From positions 1-41,871 of the IMG/VR virus record IMGVR_UViG_3300036861_000110: a DNA stretch of 41,871 nucleotides, one strand, 5' to 3'. Under the pieces are notes generated by a model that worked only from the letters and a program-made list of their open reading frames with translations, ran no database searches and had not been told where the DNA came from. Below are positions 7,316 to 15,142 of this stretch, piece by piece. The translations under genes were made by a program, and so were the position numbers. Position 1 is the stretch's first letter. Each line of letters begins with the position of its first letter. This stretch comes from a virus.

Positions 7316-8182
7316 TTAGATCGCTGCCGGCCAGGCCGATTGCCAGGTCACGGTTGCGAGGGTCGTGATCTCGTTTACCTGGTCGGCGATAAATGAGAGG
7401 TTGTTCACACCCGGCGCGAGCTCCCACCATTCCGACGTTGGATCCTTCGTCGAGTACCGGCTGACCTCGCCGTTCAGATTTACCAGCCGGTTGACGAAGT
7501 CGATCGACAGATAGTCATCCGGCGTGAGCGTGATCGTGAACTTGAGCGACTGCTCTTTGTCCTCGTGCTTGACCAGCGGATTGAGCGCCGGTCCGCGGAT
7601 CACGACGTAGGGCGGCGTCGGGATCGTACCGTCGTTCTTCGCCTGACCGAGCCCGCTCGTGCCCCCGCCGAAGTTGATCGGGAAGCGGACCGGGAAGCGA
7701 ATCCCCTTCTGAGAGAGCGAGCGCGGCTGAATGCTGATCTGCCGGAGCTCCGTCTCGTAGATTCGAGGATCCCCAGCCAGGAACTCTGCGGCCCACGAAA
7801 TGACGCCGTTCGCATACCGACGGTCGATCGCATACGCGAGCGGCCGTGTCGGGATGCAGTGGATCTCCTTGACCCGAGAGTCTCCGAGCCAGAAAGAGAG
7901 CGGCAACGGTCGGCCGTCGCGGCGAGGGACCAGAGCCGCAGCGAGCTCGCTCAAGTCCTCCCACGTCTTGTCGGCGCGATTGGCCGCGATCCTGCCGGTG
8001 AAGAGCACCCGACGAGCCGACATAAAGCGAGCATCCGCGTACTCGCCATCGTCGACGAGCCGCGGCTCGGTCGATTCCCGCAGGTCCGGGATCCCGAGTC
8101 CGGTCACTTCGTCGACCTGGATCGACGCGTTCTCTCCGCCCCACCGGATCCCGTTGAACTGGTACTCCCACTGGCTAACCAT
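7316..8182 (-). CDS. Distal tail protein (Dit-like)
   Basis: The start MVSQWEYQFNGIRWGG and the order of a beta-barrel N-domain (RVLFTGRIAANRADKTWEDL) followed by a galectin-like C-domain ending in GVNNLSFIADQ ... VTWQSAW fit the siphovirus tail component / SPP1 Dit family. Dit hexamers cap the tail tube and connect it to the tail-tip hub. The 288-aa length is usual. It starts where the tape measure ends (one-base overlap at 8182), which is the canonical gene order. Confidence 0.88.
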   Translation of the reverse strand: MVSQWEYQFNGIRWGGENASIQVDEVTGLGIPDLRESTEPRLVDDGEYADARFMSARRVLFTGRIAANRADKTWEDLSELAAALVPRRDGRPLPLSFWLGDSRVKEIHCIPTRPLAYAIDRRYANGVISWAAEFLAGDPRIYETELRQISIQPRSLSQKGIRFPVRFPINFGGGTSGLGQAKNDGTIPTPPYVVIRGPALNPLVKHEDKEQSLKFTITLTPDDYLSIDFVNRLVNLNGEVSRYSTKDPTSEWWELAPGVNNLSFIADQVNEITTLATVTWQSAWPAAI

Positions 8183-9939
8183 CAGCCCACCGACCAGCGA
8201 CCCGTAGTCCGCGCCATCCAGTCGAACTCGCGAGCGATCGCCGCGGGATCCTGCGCGACGGCCTGGACGTTGAAGTTCTCGACGGTGAGCCCCCGGCTTG
8301 GAGCGGCCGCGGCCGCCGCCGGCTCGACGACCCGCTCGAGCATCGAGTTCGGCAGCACTCCCCCGCCCCGGTCGAAGTAGCGGATCTCCGGCCCGCGCTC
8401 TCCGACCTCATAGAAGCCGGCTCGGCGGATCCGACCGCCATGCTGCAGGCCCGGAATATGCGGGACCGACGGGAGATTGATAAACGGCCCCAGCGCGACG
8501 TCGAGCCCGTTCACCAGCCGGTTGAGCCCGTCGATGATCCGGTTCACGAAGCCGACGATCGCATTCATGGCGGAGCGCGCGGAGTTCGTGATGTTCGTCC
8601 ACGTGCGACTCGCGACGGTCTCGACTGTTCCCCACACTCGGGACCAGATGCTCTTGATCGTGTCGAGCGTCCGGGAGATAAAGCTTTTCACGGCGTTGAA
8701 CGGCGTCAGCACGGCCGTCTTGATCCCGTTCCAGATCGCGACCGTCGTCGAGCGGATCGCTCCCCAATGCCGGATTATCATCGCCACGATCAGCCCCAGC
8801 CCGCCGGTGAAGATCCCCAGCAGCAGCGGCCACCAGCGCGCAAAGAAGTCCTTGATCCCGTTCCAGATCGCCAACGCGCGAGCCTTGATCGCGTTCCATA
8901 CGCCGATCACGAAGTTCTTGATCTTCGACCAGTTCGCGATGATCAGGATCGCGATCGCGATCGTGGCCGCGATGATCAGCAGATACGGATTCGCCTTCAG
9001 CGTCGTGTTCAGCAACTTGAACGCGTCGACTGCGCCTTTGACCATCATGATCATCTTCCCGAAGATCAGCAGCAGCGGACCGACGACGGCCACGATGCCG
9101 AGAACCGTCAGAACAGTCTTGCGGCCGCCCTCGTCCATCCCGTCGAACCACTTCAGGACGCCGACGCCGATCGAGAGCAACTTCTGGACGAATGGCAGCA
9201 GCAGCTTGCCGAAGCTCGCCCCGAGCTCCTTCACTTGCTCACCGGCCGCTCGGCTCTTGTTCGCGACGCCGTCGGCCGTTCGCGCGTAGTCCCCGGTTGC
9301 CTTCGTGAGCGACTTCTGAATGATCGAGGCTCGAGCTTGAACCTTCTGCTGCTCGGTGAGCTCGGCGCCGGCCTTCGCCAGTCCCAGAGCGACGGCCTCT
9401 TGCTTCACCCGAGCCTCGGTCAGCAGGACACCGAAACGACGGAGCGGCTCGGCCTCCCCCACCAGGCCCGATCGGAGCGCGTTCAGCGCGTCGCCGGCCG
9501 GCACGTTGAAGAACGAAGCCATATCGGCCGCGAGCTGGGTAAAGCTCTCCGAGAGCCCCGCGACTTGCTTTGCACCGAAGCCGCCGGCCTGGAAGATCGC
9601 CGCGAGCTCGGCCGCCATATCCTGCGCGGTCGCTCGCGCCAGCCCCATTTTCTCGATCGACGTCTTCGACCACTTGATCACGGAGCCGGCCATCTTTCCG
9701 AAGATGACCTTGATCTTGTTCTCCGTCTCGTTCGCGTCGCTCGCGAGCTTCACCATCGCGGCGCCGCCGGCCAGGATCGGCAGAGTGACGAACTTGGTCA
9801 GCGACTTGCCGGTCCGCTGCAGCCCTCCCGAGATCCTCTTGATCGTGCTCTCGGTGCCGGCTTTGAGCTTCTGCTCGAAGTCCCGCATCCACGGCAGGAC
9901 GTCGATATAGACCTCGCCGGCGTTACTCGGTCCCGGCAT
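8182..9939 (-). CDS. Tape measure protein
   Basis: The 585-aa protein has a helical N-terminus (VYIDVLPWMRDFEQKLKAG), a TP901-type core with SDANETENKIKVIFGKMAGS and SFTQLAADMASFFNVPAGDA, and three hydrophobic helices at about 283-303, 320-340 and 365-388, then Trp-rich helical repeats (IWNGIKDFFARWW, AIWNGIKTAV) before a Gly-rich C-terminal tail. It sets tail length and crosses the host membrane during DNA entry. At about 0.15 nm per residue a tail of roughly 90 nm is expected, on the short side for a siphovirus. It overlaps the chaperone reading frame by 17 bases. Confidence 0.95.
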   Translation of the reverse strand: MPGPSNAGEVYIDVLPWMRDFEQKLKAGTESTIKRISGGLQRTGKSLTKFVTLPILAGGAAMVKLASDANETENKIKVIFGKMAGSVIKWSKTSIEKMGLARATAQDMAAELAAIFQAGGFGAKQVAGLSESFTQLAADMASFFNVPAGDALNALRSGLVGEAEPLRRFGVLLTEARVKQEAVALGLAKAGAELTEQQKVQARASIIQKSLTKATGDYARTADGVANKSRAAGEQVKELGASFGKLLLPFVQKLLSIGVGVLKWFDGMDEGGRKTVLTVLGIVAVVGPLLLIFGKMIMMVKGAVDAFKLLNTTLKANPYLLIIAATIAIAILIIANWSKIKNFVIGVWNAIKARALAIWNGIKDFFARWWPLLLGIFTGGLGLIVAMIIRHWGAIRSTTVAIWNGIKTAVLTPFNAVKSFISRTLDTIKSIWSRVWGTVETVASRTWTNITNSARSAMNAIVGFVNRIIDGLNRLVNGLDVALGPFINLPSVPHIPGLQHGGRIRRAGFYEVGERGPEIRYFDRGGGVLPNSMLERVVEPAAAAAAPSRGLTVENFNVQAVAQDPAAIAREFDWMARTTGRWSVG

Positions 9940-10743
9940 TCGAGCCCTCCGGAGTTGGTGTGTATTTCACGGTCACACCGCCGAGGAAGCTCAGGAGCTC
10001 CCGCGGCGATGCCGGCTTGTCGAGCTCGGGTTCGGCGACGTCGCCCGGCTGCGGCCGGCGGATCTTGATCGGTGGCGGGATCGCCACACCCTTACGGCGA
10101 TTGGCCGCGAAGAAGAGTCGGTTGCTCAGATCAACGAGCTCGCAGAGCGTCGCGAGCAGCTCGGCCGTGACGGTCCATTCGGCCGCCGGCGTGCCGGCCA
10201 CGGCTCGAGTCGTCTGCGATTCCCGCGGCAGTCCGAGAATCAACGCCCGGAGCCGGCGCAGATCGGTTCGGTCATCGAAGACGACGTCCGCGAGATCGAG
10301 CCTGTAGTAGCGCTGGAAGTCTGCCTCGAGCGGATCCCACTGCTCCGCTAGGAGCGCGCCGAGGCTTGCGATTCCCCCAGGCCGCCCTCGAGATCGTAGA
10401 GCGGCAGGATCCCATCGGTGAACTTCATGAGCTCATAGATGCCGGGTTCCGTCGCGACGAATCGCTCATACTCCGCGTTGTCCCGGAAGAATGGCTTCAG
10501 GAAGTCCAGCAACGCGACCTCGGCCTCGTCGAGCCCGTCCATCATCGCGCTCTCGTCCGGACCGTCCCCGTTGCCCTTCGATGCCGTCTCGAGCTTGTTC
10601 CGGATCTGCAGGACGTTCTTCGCCCGCTTCACGAGCCGGCCAGGAATGGAACCGCGGAGCTGCCACCATTCCCCGCCGAACTTGACCCGATGAGCACCGC
10701 CTCGCTTCTCGTCCTCGCGTTTGTCGAGATCGATCTCGGCCAC
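9923..10743 (-). CDS. Tail assembly chaperone fusion made by -1 frameshift
   Basis: The upstream chaperone frame (10743 to 10348) contains GGGGGAA at 10378-10372. Slipping back one base there leads from ...EGGLG into a frame that stays open to 9923 and reads GIASLGALLAEQWDPLEADF, then RYYRLDLADVVFDDRTDL and LILGLPRESQTTRAVAG. No independent start with a ribosome site is seen for this second part, and its N-terminal sequence before residue 53 is only reachable by frameshift. Expected product is about 273 residues. This is the gpG/gpGT arrangement that lies just before the tape measure gene in most long-tailed phages; the two products coat the tape measure during tail assembly. Confidence 0.9.
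10348..10743 (-). CDS. Tail assembly chaperone, short (unshifted) product
   Basis: Start is GTG at 10743, preceded by AAGGGAGC with good spacing; an ATG-based longer frame upstream overlaps the tail tube gene in shadow only. The 131-aa product MAEIDLDKREDEKRGGAHRV... includes a DLDKRED/WWQLRGSIPGRL domain and a helical EAEVALLDFLKPFF segment, and ends LGESQASARS at TAG 10348. It corresponds to lambda gpG in position and role. The frameshift site is eight codons before its stop, so both products share nearly the whole sequence. Confidence 0.85.
   Translation of the reverse strand: MAEIDLDKREDEKRGGAHRVKFGGEWWQLRGSIPGRLVKRAKNVLQIRNKLETASKGNGDGPDESAMMDGLDEAEVALLDFLKPFFRDNAEYERFVATEPGIYELMKFTDGILPLYDLEGGLGESQASARS
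10372..10378 (-). promoter_or_regulatory. Slippery heptamer GGGGGAA for programmed -1 frameshift
   Basis: Read on the minus strand, the zero-frame codons are CTG GGG GAA TCG. The run of five G followed by AA permits tRNA re-pairing one base upstream. The downstream frame (10375 to 9923) has no stop and encodes the typical C-terminal chaperone extension. Poly-G followed by A is a known type of shift site in phage tail chaperone genes. Confidence 0.85.
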
Positions 10744-10787
10744 GTGTCGCCAGCTCCCTTCGCTGGGCGCTCGAGGCAAGCCCGAGT

Positions 10788-11345
10788 CTAGGAGAAAGCC
10801 GCGTCGTTGGTAAGGAAGTACCAGGGATCGACGCCGGGCGATGAGTTGACGCCCCACGTCAGCGGCAGATCCGCGAGCTCGGAGCTCGAGAGCGGGATCT
10901 CGAGATCGTCGCTCGTCGGGTCGGCCTTGAGCGCGATCAGCCGGTAGATCAGCGATCCGTCGATCCACTCGAGCCCGAGCGCGCGCTCCCAGACGACGCC
11001 TGCCGCCGGCGGCGCGAACTTGATCGCGCTGCCAGCCCCGGTGATCGTGCCGCCCCCGAACGCTTCCTTCAGGTTGTCCTTGTTCCATTGCCGGAGCACG
11101 GTCACGACCTGGACGTCCTTCGCCGTGAGCAGCCGGCGGAGCACGAGCAGCCCCGGCCAGCCTCGGAACTCTTCCTTCGTCCGCGCCTCCCGGAAGCGAA
11201 CCCCGTCCTCGTTCGCGAACCCGAGATCGACCCAGCCCGCCGGCCACGCGACGAGCACGTCGGCCGGAGCGGCGGTCCCAACCGGCGCCGAGAGGATCTT
11301 CCCGCCGACGGCGGCCCGTACCTGACCACTGTCCTGTCCTGCCAC
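10788..11345 (-). CDS. Major tail (tube) protein
   Basis: The 185-aa protein lies immediately before the chaperones, the fixed place of the tail tube gene. It is beta-rich with the motif VDLGFANEDGVRFREARTKE and a later TWGVNSSPGVDPWYFLTND, typical of actinophage tube proteins of the gpV / T6SS-Hcp-like fold, where the 'G(Y/F)...DGV' segment precedes a long beta hairpin. It polymerises into hexameric rings around the tape measure. Stop is TAG at 10788. Confidence 0.85.
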   Translation of the reverse strand: MAGQDSGQVRAAVGGKILSAPVGTAAPADVLVAWPAGWVDLGFANEDGVRFREARTKEEFRGWPGLLVLRRLLTAKDVQVVTVLRQWNKDNLKEAFGGGTITGAGSAIKFAPPAAGVVWERALGLEWIDGSLIYRLIALKADPTSDDLEIPLSSSELADLPLTWGVNSSPGVDPWYFLTNDAAFS

Positions 11346-11358
11346 TTTCCCTCCCCTC

Positions 11359-11808
11359 CTACGTCACCGGATGGAAAACGACCTCGATCTCTGCGATGTA
11401 CCGCGGCCGATTCGACGGCTCGTCCTCCTGCCACGCAGGCTCGAGGATCCCATTGCACTCGGTCACGACCCCGAGCGGCGCGCCGACCGGCTGCAGATTC
11501 ACCATCCCCAGCAGCGCCGAGTACGCGGTTCGGGCGAGCTGGTGAGCCCGGTACTGCCGGCCCTGGCCTTCCGTCTCCGCCGGCGTGCCGTCCCACGCCT
11601 CGAGCTGCAGCCGAGCCCGATGCAGCCAGCTCCGAGCCTGCTGCGTCCCGCCGATCTGGAAGATCACCAGGAGCGGCCACTTCGCCCCGCTCTCCGGAAC
11701 CTGCGTGTAAACGCGCGACTCTCCGCCGGTCAGCGCCATGACTTCCGGCACGACCCGGACGAAATCGATCGCCATCTTCTCGACGTCGGGCAGGACGACA
11801 AGCGGCAC
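11359..11808 (-). CDS. Tail terminator/completion protein
   Basis: A 149-aa alpha/beta protein starting MPLVVLPDVEKMAIDFVRVV, with VYTQVPESGAKWPLLVIFQI and WLHRARLQLEAWDG followed by a helix ARTAYSALLGM and a final strand RYIAEIEVVFHPVT. This succession (helix, strand, strand, helix, strand) is that of lambda gpU-like tail terminators and DUF3168-like proteins. The gene order connector, HK97 gp10-like, terminator, tube matches. It would cap the tail and mate it to the head. Confidence 0.78.
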   Translation of the reverse strand: MPLVVLPDVEKMAIDFVRVVPEVMALTGGESRVYTQVPESGAKWPLLVIFQIGGTQQARSWLHRARLQLEAWDGTPAETEGQGRQYRAHQLARTAYSALLGMVNLQPVGAPLGVVTECNGILEPAWQEDEPSNRPRYIAEIEVVFHPVT

Positions 11809-11811
11809 GGC

Positions 11812-12132
11812 TTACTCGTTCTCGAGTCGCTGCGTCAGTTCGGCCGGCTGCCCGGCCCCTCGATCAGCCTTGCGCCCGCGGCCACGCCGGCGCGACTTCT
11901 TCGACGTCTCCCGGACCTCCGTCGGCATCGTGACCGACGCGGTCTGCGTGAAGTCCTCCGGATCCCCGCCGGCGGTCTTTGCTCCCGTCTTCGTGGCGAA
12001 GCGGCCGGCACCGGCCCTCACGAGCTGTCGAGCCTGGTCTGGATCCAGATCGACCTTGTCGCCGACCGAATGCTCGTCGCCCTCGGGATCCCGCCAGGGA
12101 TGCGAGAGAACGACCGTCACGTGCTCGCCCAT
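11812..12132 (-). CDS. 106-aa protein between connector and tail terminator
   Basis: The N-terminal 50 residues form a small beta domain (VVLSHPWRDPEGDEHSVGDK ... DPDQARQLVRAGAGRF), a pattern seen in short actinophage head-tail proteins that define a 'D..V.LD...A..LV.AG.' element. The rest is Thr/Ser-, then Lys/Arg-rich and likely disordered (KKSRRRGRGRKADRG). It starts after the HK97 gp10-like gene with a 12-base gap. Possibly a minor head-tail junction or decoration protein. Confidence 0.6.
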   Translation of the reverse strand: MGEHVTVVLSHPWRDPEGDEHSVGDKVDLDPDQARQLVRAGAGRFATKTGAKTAGGDPEDFTQTASVTMPTEVRETSKKSRRRGRGRKADRGAGQPAELTQRLENE

Positions 12133-12144
12133 CCTTCCTCCCTC

Positions 12145-12486
12145 CTATCGCGCGACTCTCAGGCCCCTAGCGTGAGCCTTCAGCCCGACGGAGATCGCGG
12201 CCTTCCGCAGCGGAGCGAACGCCGGCGTCGGCGCCGGCGGCCCGGTCCCGTATTCGATCCAGCGGCTCTTCCAGTCCGTCGCCCGGATCCGACCGGCAGC
12301 TCCGAACGGCGTTTGTACGACCAGGCCGACGATGCCGTTTATGTAGTCACCCTCGTCCCGCGGAGCTCGCCGCCTCGCATCCGCCGCACCCAGCCCGACG
12401 GCCTTCTGGATCGCGAGTCGGAGCGGCTTGCCCGCCCGGATCGTCTTCTCGATGGCCGGCCGGTAGCGGAATCTTGGCGCCGGCAC
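12145..12486 (-). CDS. Head-tail connector, HK97 gp10-like
   Basis: The 113-aa protein MPAPRFRYRPAIEKTIRAGK has an N-terminal helix and then the hallmark of HK97 gp10-like proteins: a strand-turn-strand with WIEYGTGPPAPTPAFAPLRK (Trp-x-Glu-Tyr-Gly-Thr and an aromatic-proline stretch toward the C-terminus). These proteins complete the neck and allow tail joining. The start ATG at 12486 lies one base after the stop of the 41-aa gene upstream. Confidence 0.82.
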   Translation of the reverse strand: MPAPRFRYRPAIEKTIRAGKPLRLAIQKAVGLGAADARRRAPRDEGDYINGIVGLVVQTPFGAAGRIRATDWKSRWIEYGTGPPAPTPAFAPLRKAAISVGLKAHARGLRVAR

Positions 12487-12487
12487 T

Positions 12488-12613
12488 TTAGGCGCCGGCG
12501 ATCAGAGAAGCAACGAACGCAGCGGTCTTATCCTTTACCGCTTGCTCGAACTTCCTGGACTCTTCCGCGTCAGGAAGATGCTTGTGACCATTCACCGAGA
12601 TCGTAAAGCTCAT
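12488..12613 (-). CDS. 41-aa protein in head-tail connector cluster
   Basis: Starts MSFTISVNGHKHLPDAEESR with ATG at 12613 and a Shine-Dalgarno AAAGGGGG about nine bases upstream, and ends AAFVASLIAGA at TAA 12488. The first strand plus helix (ESRKFEQAVKDKTAAFVASL) looks like a small alpha/beta microprotein. Very close packing between the 63-aa gene and the gp10-like gene supports it. Function unknown. Confidence 0.65.
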   Translation of the reverse strand: MSFTISVNGHKHLPDAEESRKFEQAVKDKTAAFVASLIAGA

Positions 12614-12636
12614 CCCAGATTCCCCCTTTCGGTTGT

Positions 12637-12828
12637 TTAGACCCGGACGCCGGCGAGTGAGTCCTTCACGAAAAGGAACGTCCCATCGGGAGCCGCGAAG
12701 CCGGAGAGCACCATCAGTCCGCCCTCGCCGATCTCGACCAGGACCGCGACACGGTGCCAGCCGACGCCGAGCTCGAGCTCTTCGCCGAAGTCCTCTACAT
12801 GCAGAAACCGGATCGGTAGATACGTCAT
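12637..12828 (-). CDS. 63-aa beta-rich connector-region protein
   Basis: MTYLPIRFLHVEDFGEELEL begins a small all-beta protein (HRVAVLVEIGEGGLMVLSGF, GTFLFVKDS). It overlaps the head-completion gene by four bases and stops at TAA 12637. No family recognised. Its position among connector genes suggests a minor head or neck protein. Confidence 0.6.
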   Translation of the reverse strand: MTYLPIRFLHVEDFGEELELGVGWHRVAVLVEIGEGGLMVLSGFAAPDGTFLFVKDSLAGVRV

Positions 12829-13178
12829 CCCGTCACCGCCCGAACCTTCGCTTCTAGATGATGCGGCCCTTCCCCCGGCCGCTCGAACGCAAGCGGCGGC
12901 CCCTCGAGCTCGTAGGAGATCCCCTCGATCGTGACCCGATCAGCGGCACCCAGCACCGGCAGGAGCCCATAACCGTTCGACCCGATCACCAGCAGGAAGC
13001 GTGAGATCACCGTCTCCCGGCCGGTCGTGAGCTCCTGGCCCTCAAGCGGCGAGAGCGAGCACGGCCATTCGCCGGCTTCCTGGATTTCACCGGGGATCGG
13101 GTTGTGGTACTCGTCCTCGACCGGCGCGCCACGTGTAAACGCGACCATCGTCTTCGAGAGCAGCGTCTCGAGACTCAT
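12825..13178 (-). CDS. Head completion/stopper-like protein
   Basis: The 117-aa sequence begins MSLETLLSKTMVAFTRGAPV and has the beta-barrel signature of head-tail stopper proteins: GEWPCSLSPLEGQELTTGRE then RFLLVIGSNGYGLLPVLGAADRV and a final YELEGPPLAFERPGEGPHHLE strand. Stoppers (SPP1 gp16, HK97 gp10 neighbours) close the portal channel until the tail is joined. It is flanked on both sides by four-base overlaps with neighbouring connector genes. Confidence 0.7.
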   Translation of the reverse strand: MSLETLLSKTMVAFTRGAPVEDEYHNPIPGEIQEAGEWPCSLSPLEGQELTTGRETVISRFLLVIGSNGYGLLPVLGAADRVTIEGISYELEGPPLAFERPGEGPHHLEAKVRAVTG

Positions 13179-13804
13179 ACCCGCATCGCCCAGCTATCGA
13201 TGATCGCGAGCTCATCGTCGTTCAGCTTGATCCCGCCGGCCGGCGAGCCGTGCGTCACGGAGTACGCCTGGCCGATCGACTCCTGCGCCTCCGCGGTCGG
13301 GTTCGACCAGGCCCTCGAGGCAGCGGACAGACAGACGCCCTTGATCGCTTCCGGAAGCAACTCGACGCCGAGCGGGTTCGGATTCGGGATCGCGTCCTGC
13401 GTGAGCGCGTAGCCGTGCGTGTATTTCACGCGAACGACGGAGCTCGTCCCTCCCCAGAAACCGGCGCCGTTCAGCGGCTCGACGAAGACCGGCCGGACGA
13501 GCTCGAGCTTCCCCAGAGCATCGACCGTCCACCGCGCAGCAGGCACCGGAACCGCCAACGAGCCCGGCGCGATGATCTCCACCAGCGAGACGGCGTAGAC
13601 CGGCCGCATCGGGAGCTGGATCTCGGCGCCCCACGTTCCCCGGAGCTTGACGTCGTCGTCGACCACGTAGGAAAACCACTGGCCGGCCCGGACCTCGATC
13701 GTCGCGGAGAGCAGCTCGAGGATCAGCTTCGCGCGGGCGGAGTCCTCCGGGATCTGCCGGCCCAGGTACTCGGCGAGATCGGCGACTTGCGCGAGCATCG
13801 TCAT
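13175..13804 (-). CDS. Head-tail adaptor (gp6/gp15-like)
   Basis: A 209-aa protein with an N-terminal helical pair (VADLAEYLGRQIPEDSARAK LILELLSATIEVRAG), then strands (VKLRGTWGAEIQLPMRPVYA) and an exposed loop, ending in helices EAIKGVCLSAASRAWSNP. That order is typical of the adaptor that plugs into the portal dodecamer, and the LPMRPVYAVSLVEI strand is the 'LP..PV.SV..V' element of the family. Start ATG at 13804 overlaps the upstream gene by four bases; an internal ATG two codons later is an alternative. Confidence 0.78.
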   Translation of the reverse strand: MTMLAQVADLAEYLGRQIPEDSARAKLILELLSATIEVRAGQWFSYVVDDDVKLRGTWGAEIQLPMRPVYAVSLVEIIAPGSLAVPVPAARWTVDALGKLELVRPVFVEPLNGAGFWGGTSSVVRVKYTHGYALTQDAIPNPNPLGVELLPEAIKGVCLSAASRAWSNPTAEAQESIGQAYSVTHGSPAGGIKLNDDELAIIDSWAMRV

Positions 13805-14118
13805 TCGACGATCACCTTCCCGGCCAGCTTGACCGGCCGCTCCGTATCACCAGCATTCCCGATCCGGATCCACGCCGCGTAGACCCCATCAGCCAGGATC
13901 AGCGTCGTGCCAGGACCGACCACGACGCGCGCGAAATAGTTTGGCCCGTCCGTCTCCCACGTGCCGGTCTTCCAGTCGCCCTCAACCGGCTCGGTATTCG
14001 GCCCGACGAAAGCGAGCTGCACCGGGAGTCCCGTCGGATTGACGACGGCGCCAGCTTCACGAGCTGCGACCGGGATCCGAACGTATTCCTTCGTCAGCGA
14101 CGAGATCCGGATCGTCAC
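13801..14118 (-). CDS. 105-aa structural protein of connector cluster
   Basis: An all-beta protein with VRIPVAAREAGAVVNPTGLP, an Asp/Trp-rich middle (EGDWKTGTWETDGPNYFARV) and a terminal IRIGNAGDTERPVKLAGKV. Immunoglobulin-like or head-fibre-like beta proteins with such features are common beside the adaptor gene in actinophages. It might be part of the head-tail joint or a decoration. No motif of known catalysis. Confidence 0.62.
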   Translation of the reverse strand: MTIRISSLTKEYVRIPVAAREAGAVVNPTGLPVQLAFVGPNTEPVEGDWKTGTWETDGPNYFARVVVGPGTTLILADGVYAAWIRIGNAGDTERPVKLAGKVIVE

Positions 14119-14130
14119 GGCCCCTCCCCT

Positions 14131-15138
14131 TTATCGAGCGATCGGTTCGCCCGTCTGCCATTTCTTCTCTAGCCGATCGCCGGCCCACTTATCCGTCGGA
14201 GCGTCGGCCTGCCACGGCCGCTCCGGCTCGCCGACTCTCCACTTCCCCGAAATCTCGACGAGCCACTTCAGCGCCACGCCCCCCACGAAGATCTCGAGGT
14301 TCGGAGCGGTCGCGAAAGCAACCGCGACGCCGATCGCGGACCCGGTCGCGACCTTCGTCACCTGGCCGGCGCCGACGGTCACGGCCACGCTCACCGCCGC
14401 AGCCAAGCTCGCCAGCCGAACCGCGCCTTCCCCGTTTACACGCGCAACGCCTACGGCCGCCCCGGAAGCCGGCTGAACGACGCCGGCGAGCGCCTGGCCG
14501 GCCGCGACGCCGATCCCACTCCCGGAGCCTGCCTGCAGCCGCGTACCGGCGGCAGCGCCGGCGGCGACGCCTATGGCCGAGCCCTGTCCCCCGGCCTTGA
14601 ACGAAGCCGTTGCTAAGGCCGACGCGACGGCCACCGCGGAGCCGGTCGCGACCTTCCACACTTCGCCTGAACCGGCTACCGCCGCGACGCCGATCGCAGA
14701 TCCCGAGCCGGCGACGCGCTTGGTCGCGTCACCGAGAGACCGCGCCACACCGATCGCTGCGCTCGTGCCGGCCTTCCGAACCGCTCCGGACGATGCCCCT
14801 ACGGCCACACCGGCGACTGCGGCGGCCCCTGCTAGGACCCGCGCCCCGGACGAGGCCGAAGCGGCAACCGCTACGGCTTGCCCCGCTCCGGCGAGCAGGA
14901 TCGCCCCAGACGCGCTCCCAGCGGCAACCGCGACGGCCGAGCCCGTCGCTTCGACGACGTTTCCTCCCGCCGATACGGGCGCCTGACCGACGAGGAAGCT
15001 CCCCTTCTTGCCCTCGTCGCCCTCGGCCGGCCACCAAACGTGTGACTCGGACGGGAGGTAAATCTTGGTCCCCGTCCCGGTAACGAGAATGAAGCGGCTA
15101 CCGATACCAGGGGCGGGATGAAATGGCTGCTGCGGCAC
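14131..15138 (-). CDS. Ala/Gly/Val-rich 20-residue repeat structural protein
   Basis: The 335-aa protein (GTG at 15138) has a beta N-domain (RFILVTGTGTKIYLPSESHV ... GSFLVGQAP, residues 1-55), then about eleven imperfect 20-residue repeats, residues 58-275, with consensus K/L-x-A-G-S-G-S-A-I-G-V-A-x-A-x-A-x-G-x-x. The C-terminal 60 residues carry evenly spaced Trp (VALKWLVEISGKWRVGEPER, KWAGDRLEKKWQTG). The regular small-residue repeats suggest a beta-solenoid or a long packed helix bundle, as in phage fibres or whiskers. It sits between connector genes and capsid-side genes, so a head fibre or neck whisker is my best inference; I do not know a named family. Confidence 0.75.
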   Translation of the reverse strand: MPQQPFHPAPGIGSRFILVTGTGTKIYLPSESHVWWPAEGDEGKKGSFLVGQAPVSAGGNVVEATGSAVAVAAGSASGAILLAGAGQAVAVAASASSGARVLAGAAAVAGVAVGASSGAVRKAGTSAAIGVARSLGDATKRVAGSGSAIGVAAVAGSGEVWKVATGSAVAVASALATASFKAGGQGSAIGVAAGAAAGTRLQAGSGSGIGVAAGQALAGVVQPASGAAVGVARVNGEGAVRLASLAAAVSVAVTVGAGQVTKVATGSAIGVAVAFATAPNLEIFVGGVALKWLVEISGKWRVGEPERPWQADAPTDKWAGDRLEKKWQTGEPIAR

Positions 15139-15142
15139 GCCC

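Noticed and set aside
14131-15138. Possible CRISPR or satellite array in the Ala-rich gene
   Set aside because: The roughly 60-base periodicity encodes a continuous 20-residue protein repeat, copies are diverged, and no spacers or conserved DNA repeat units exist.
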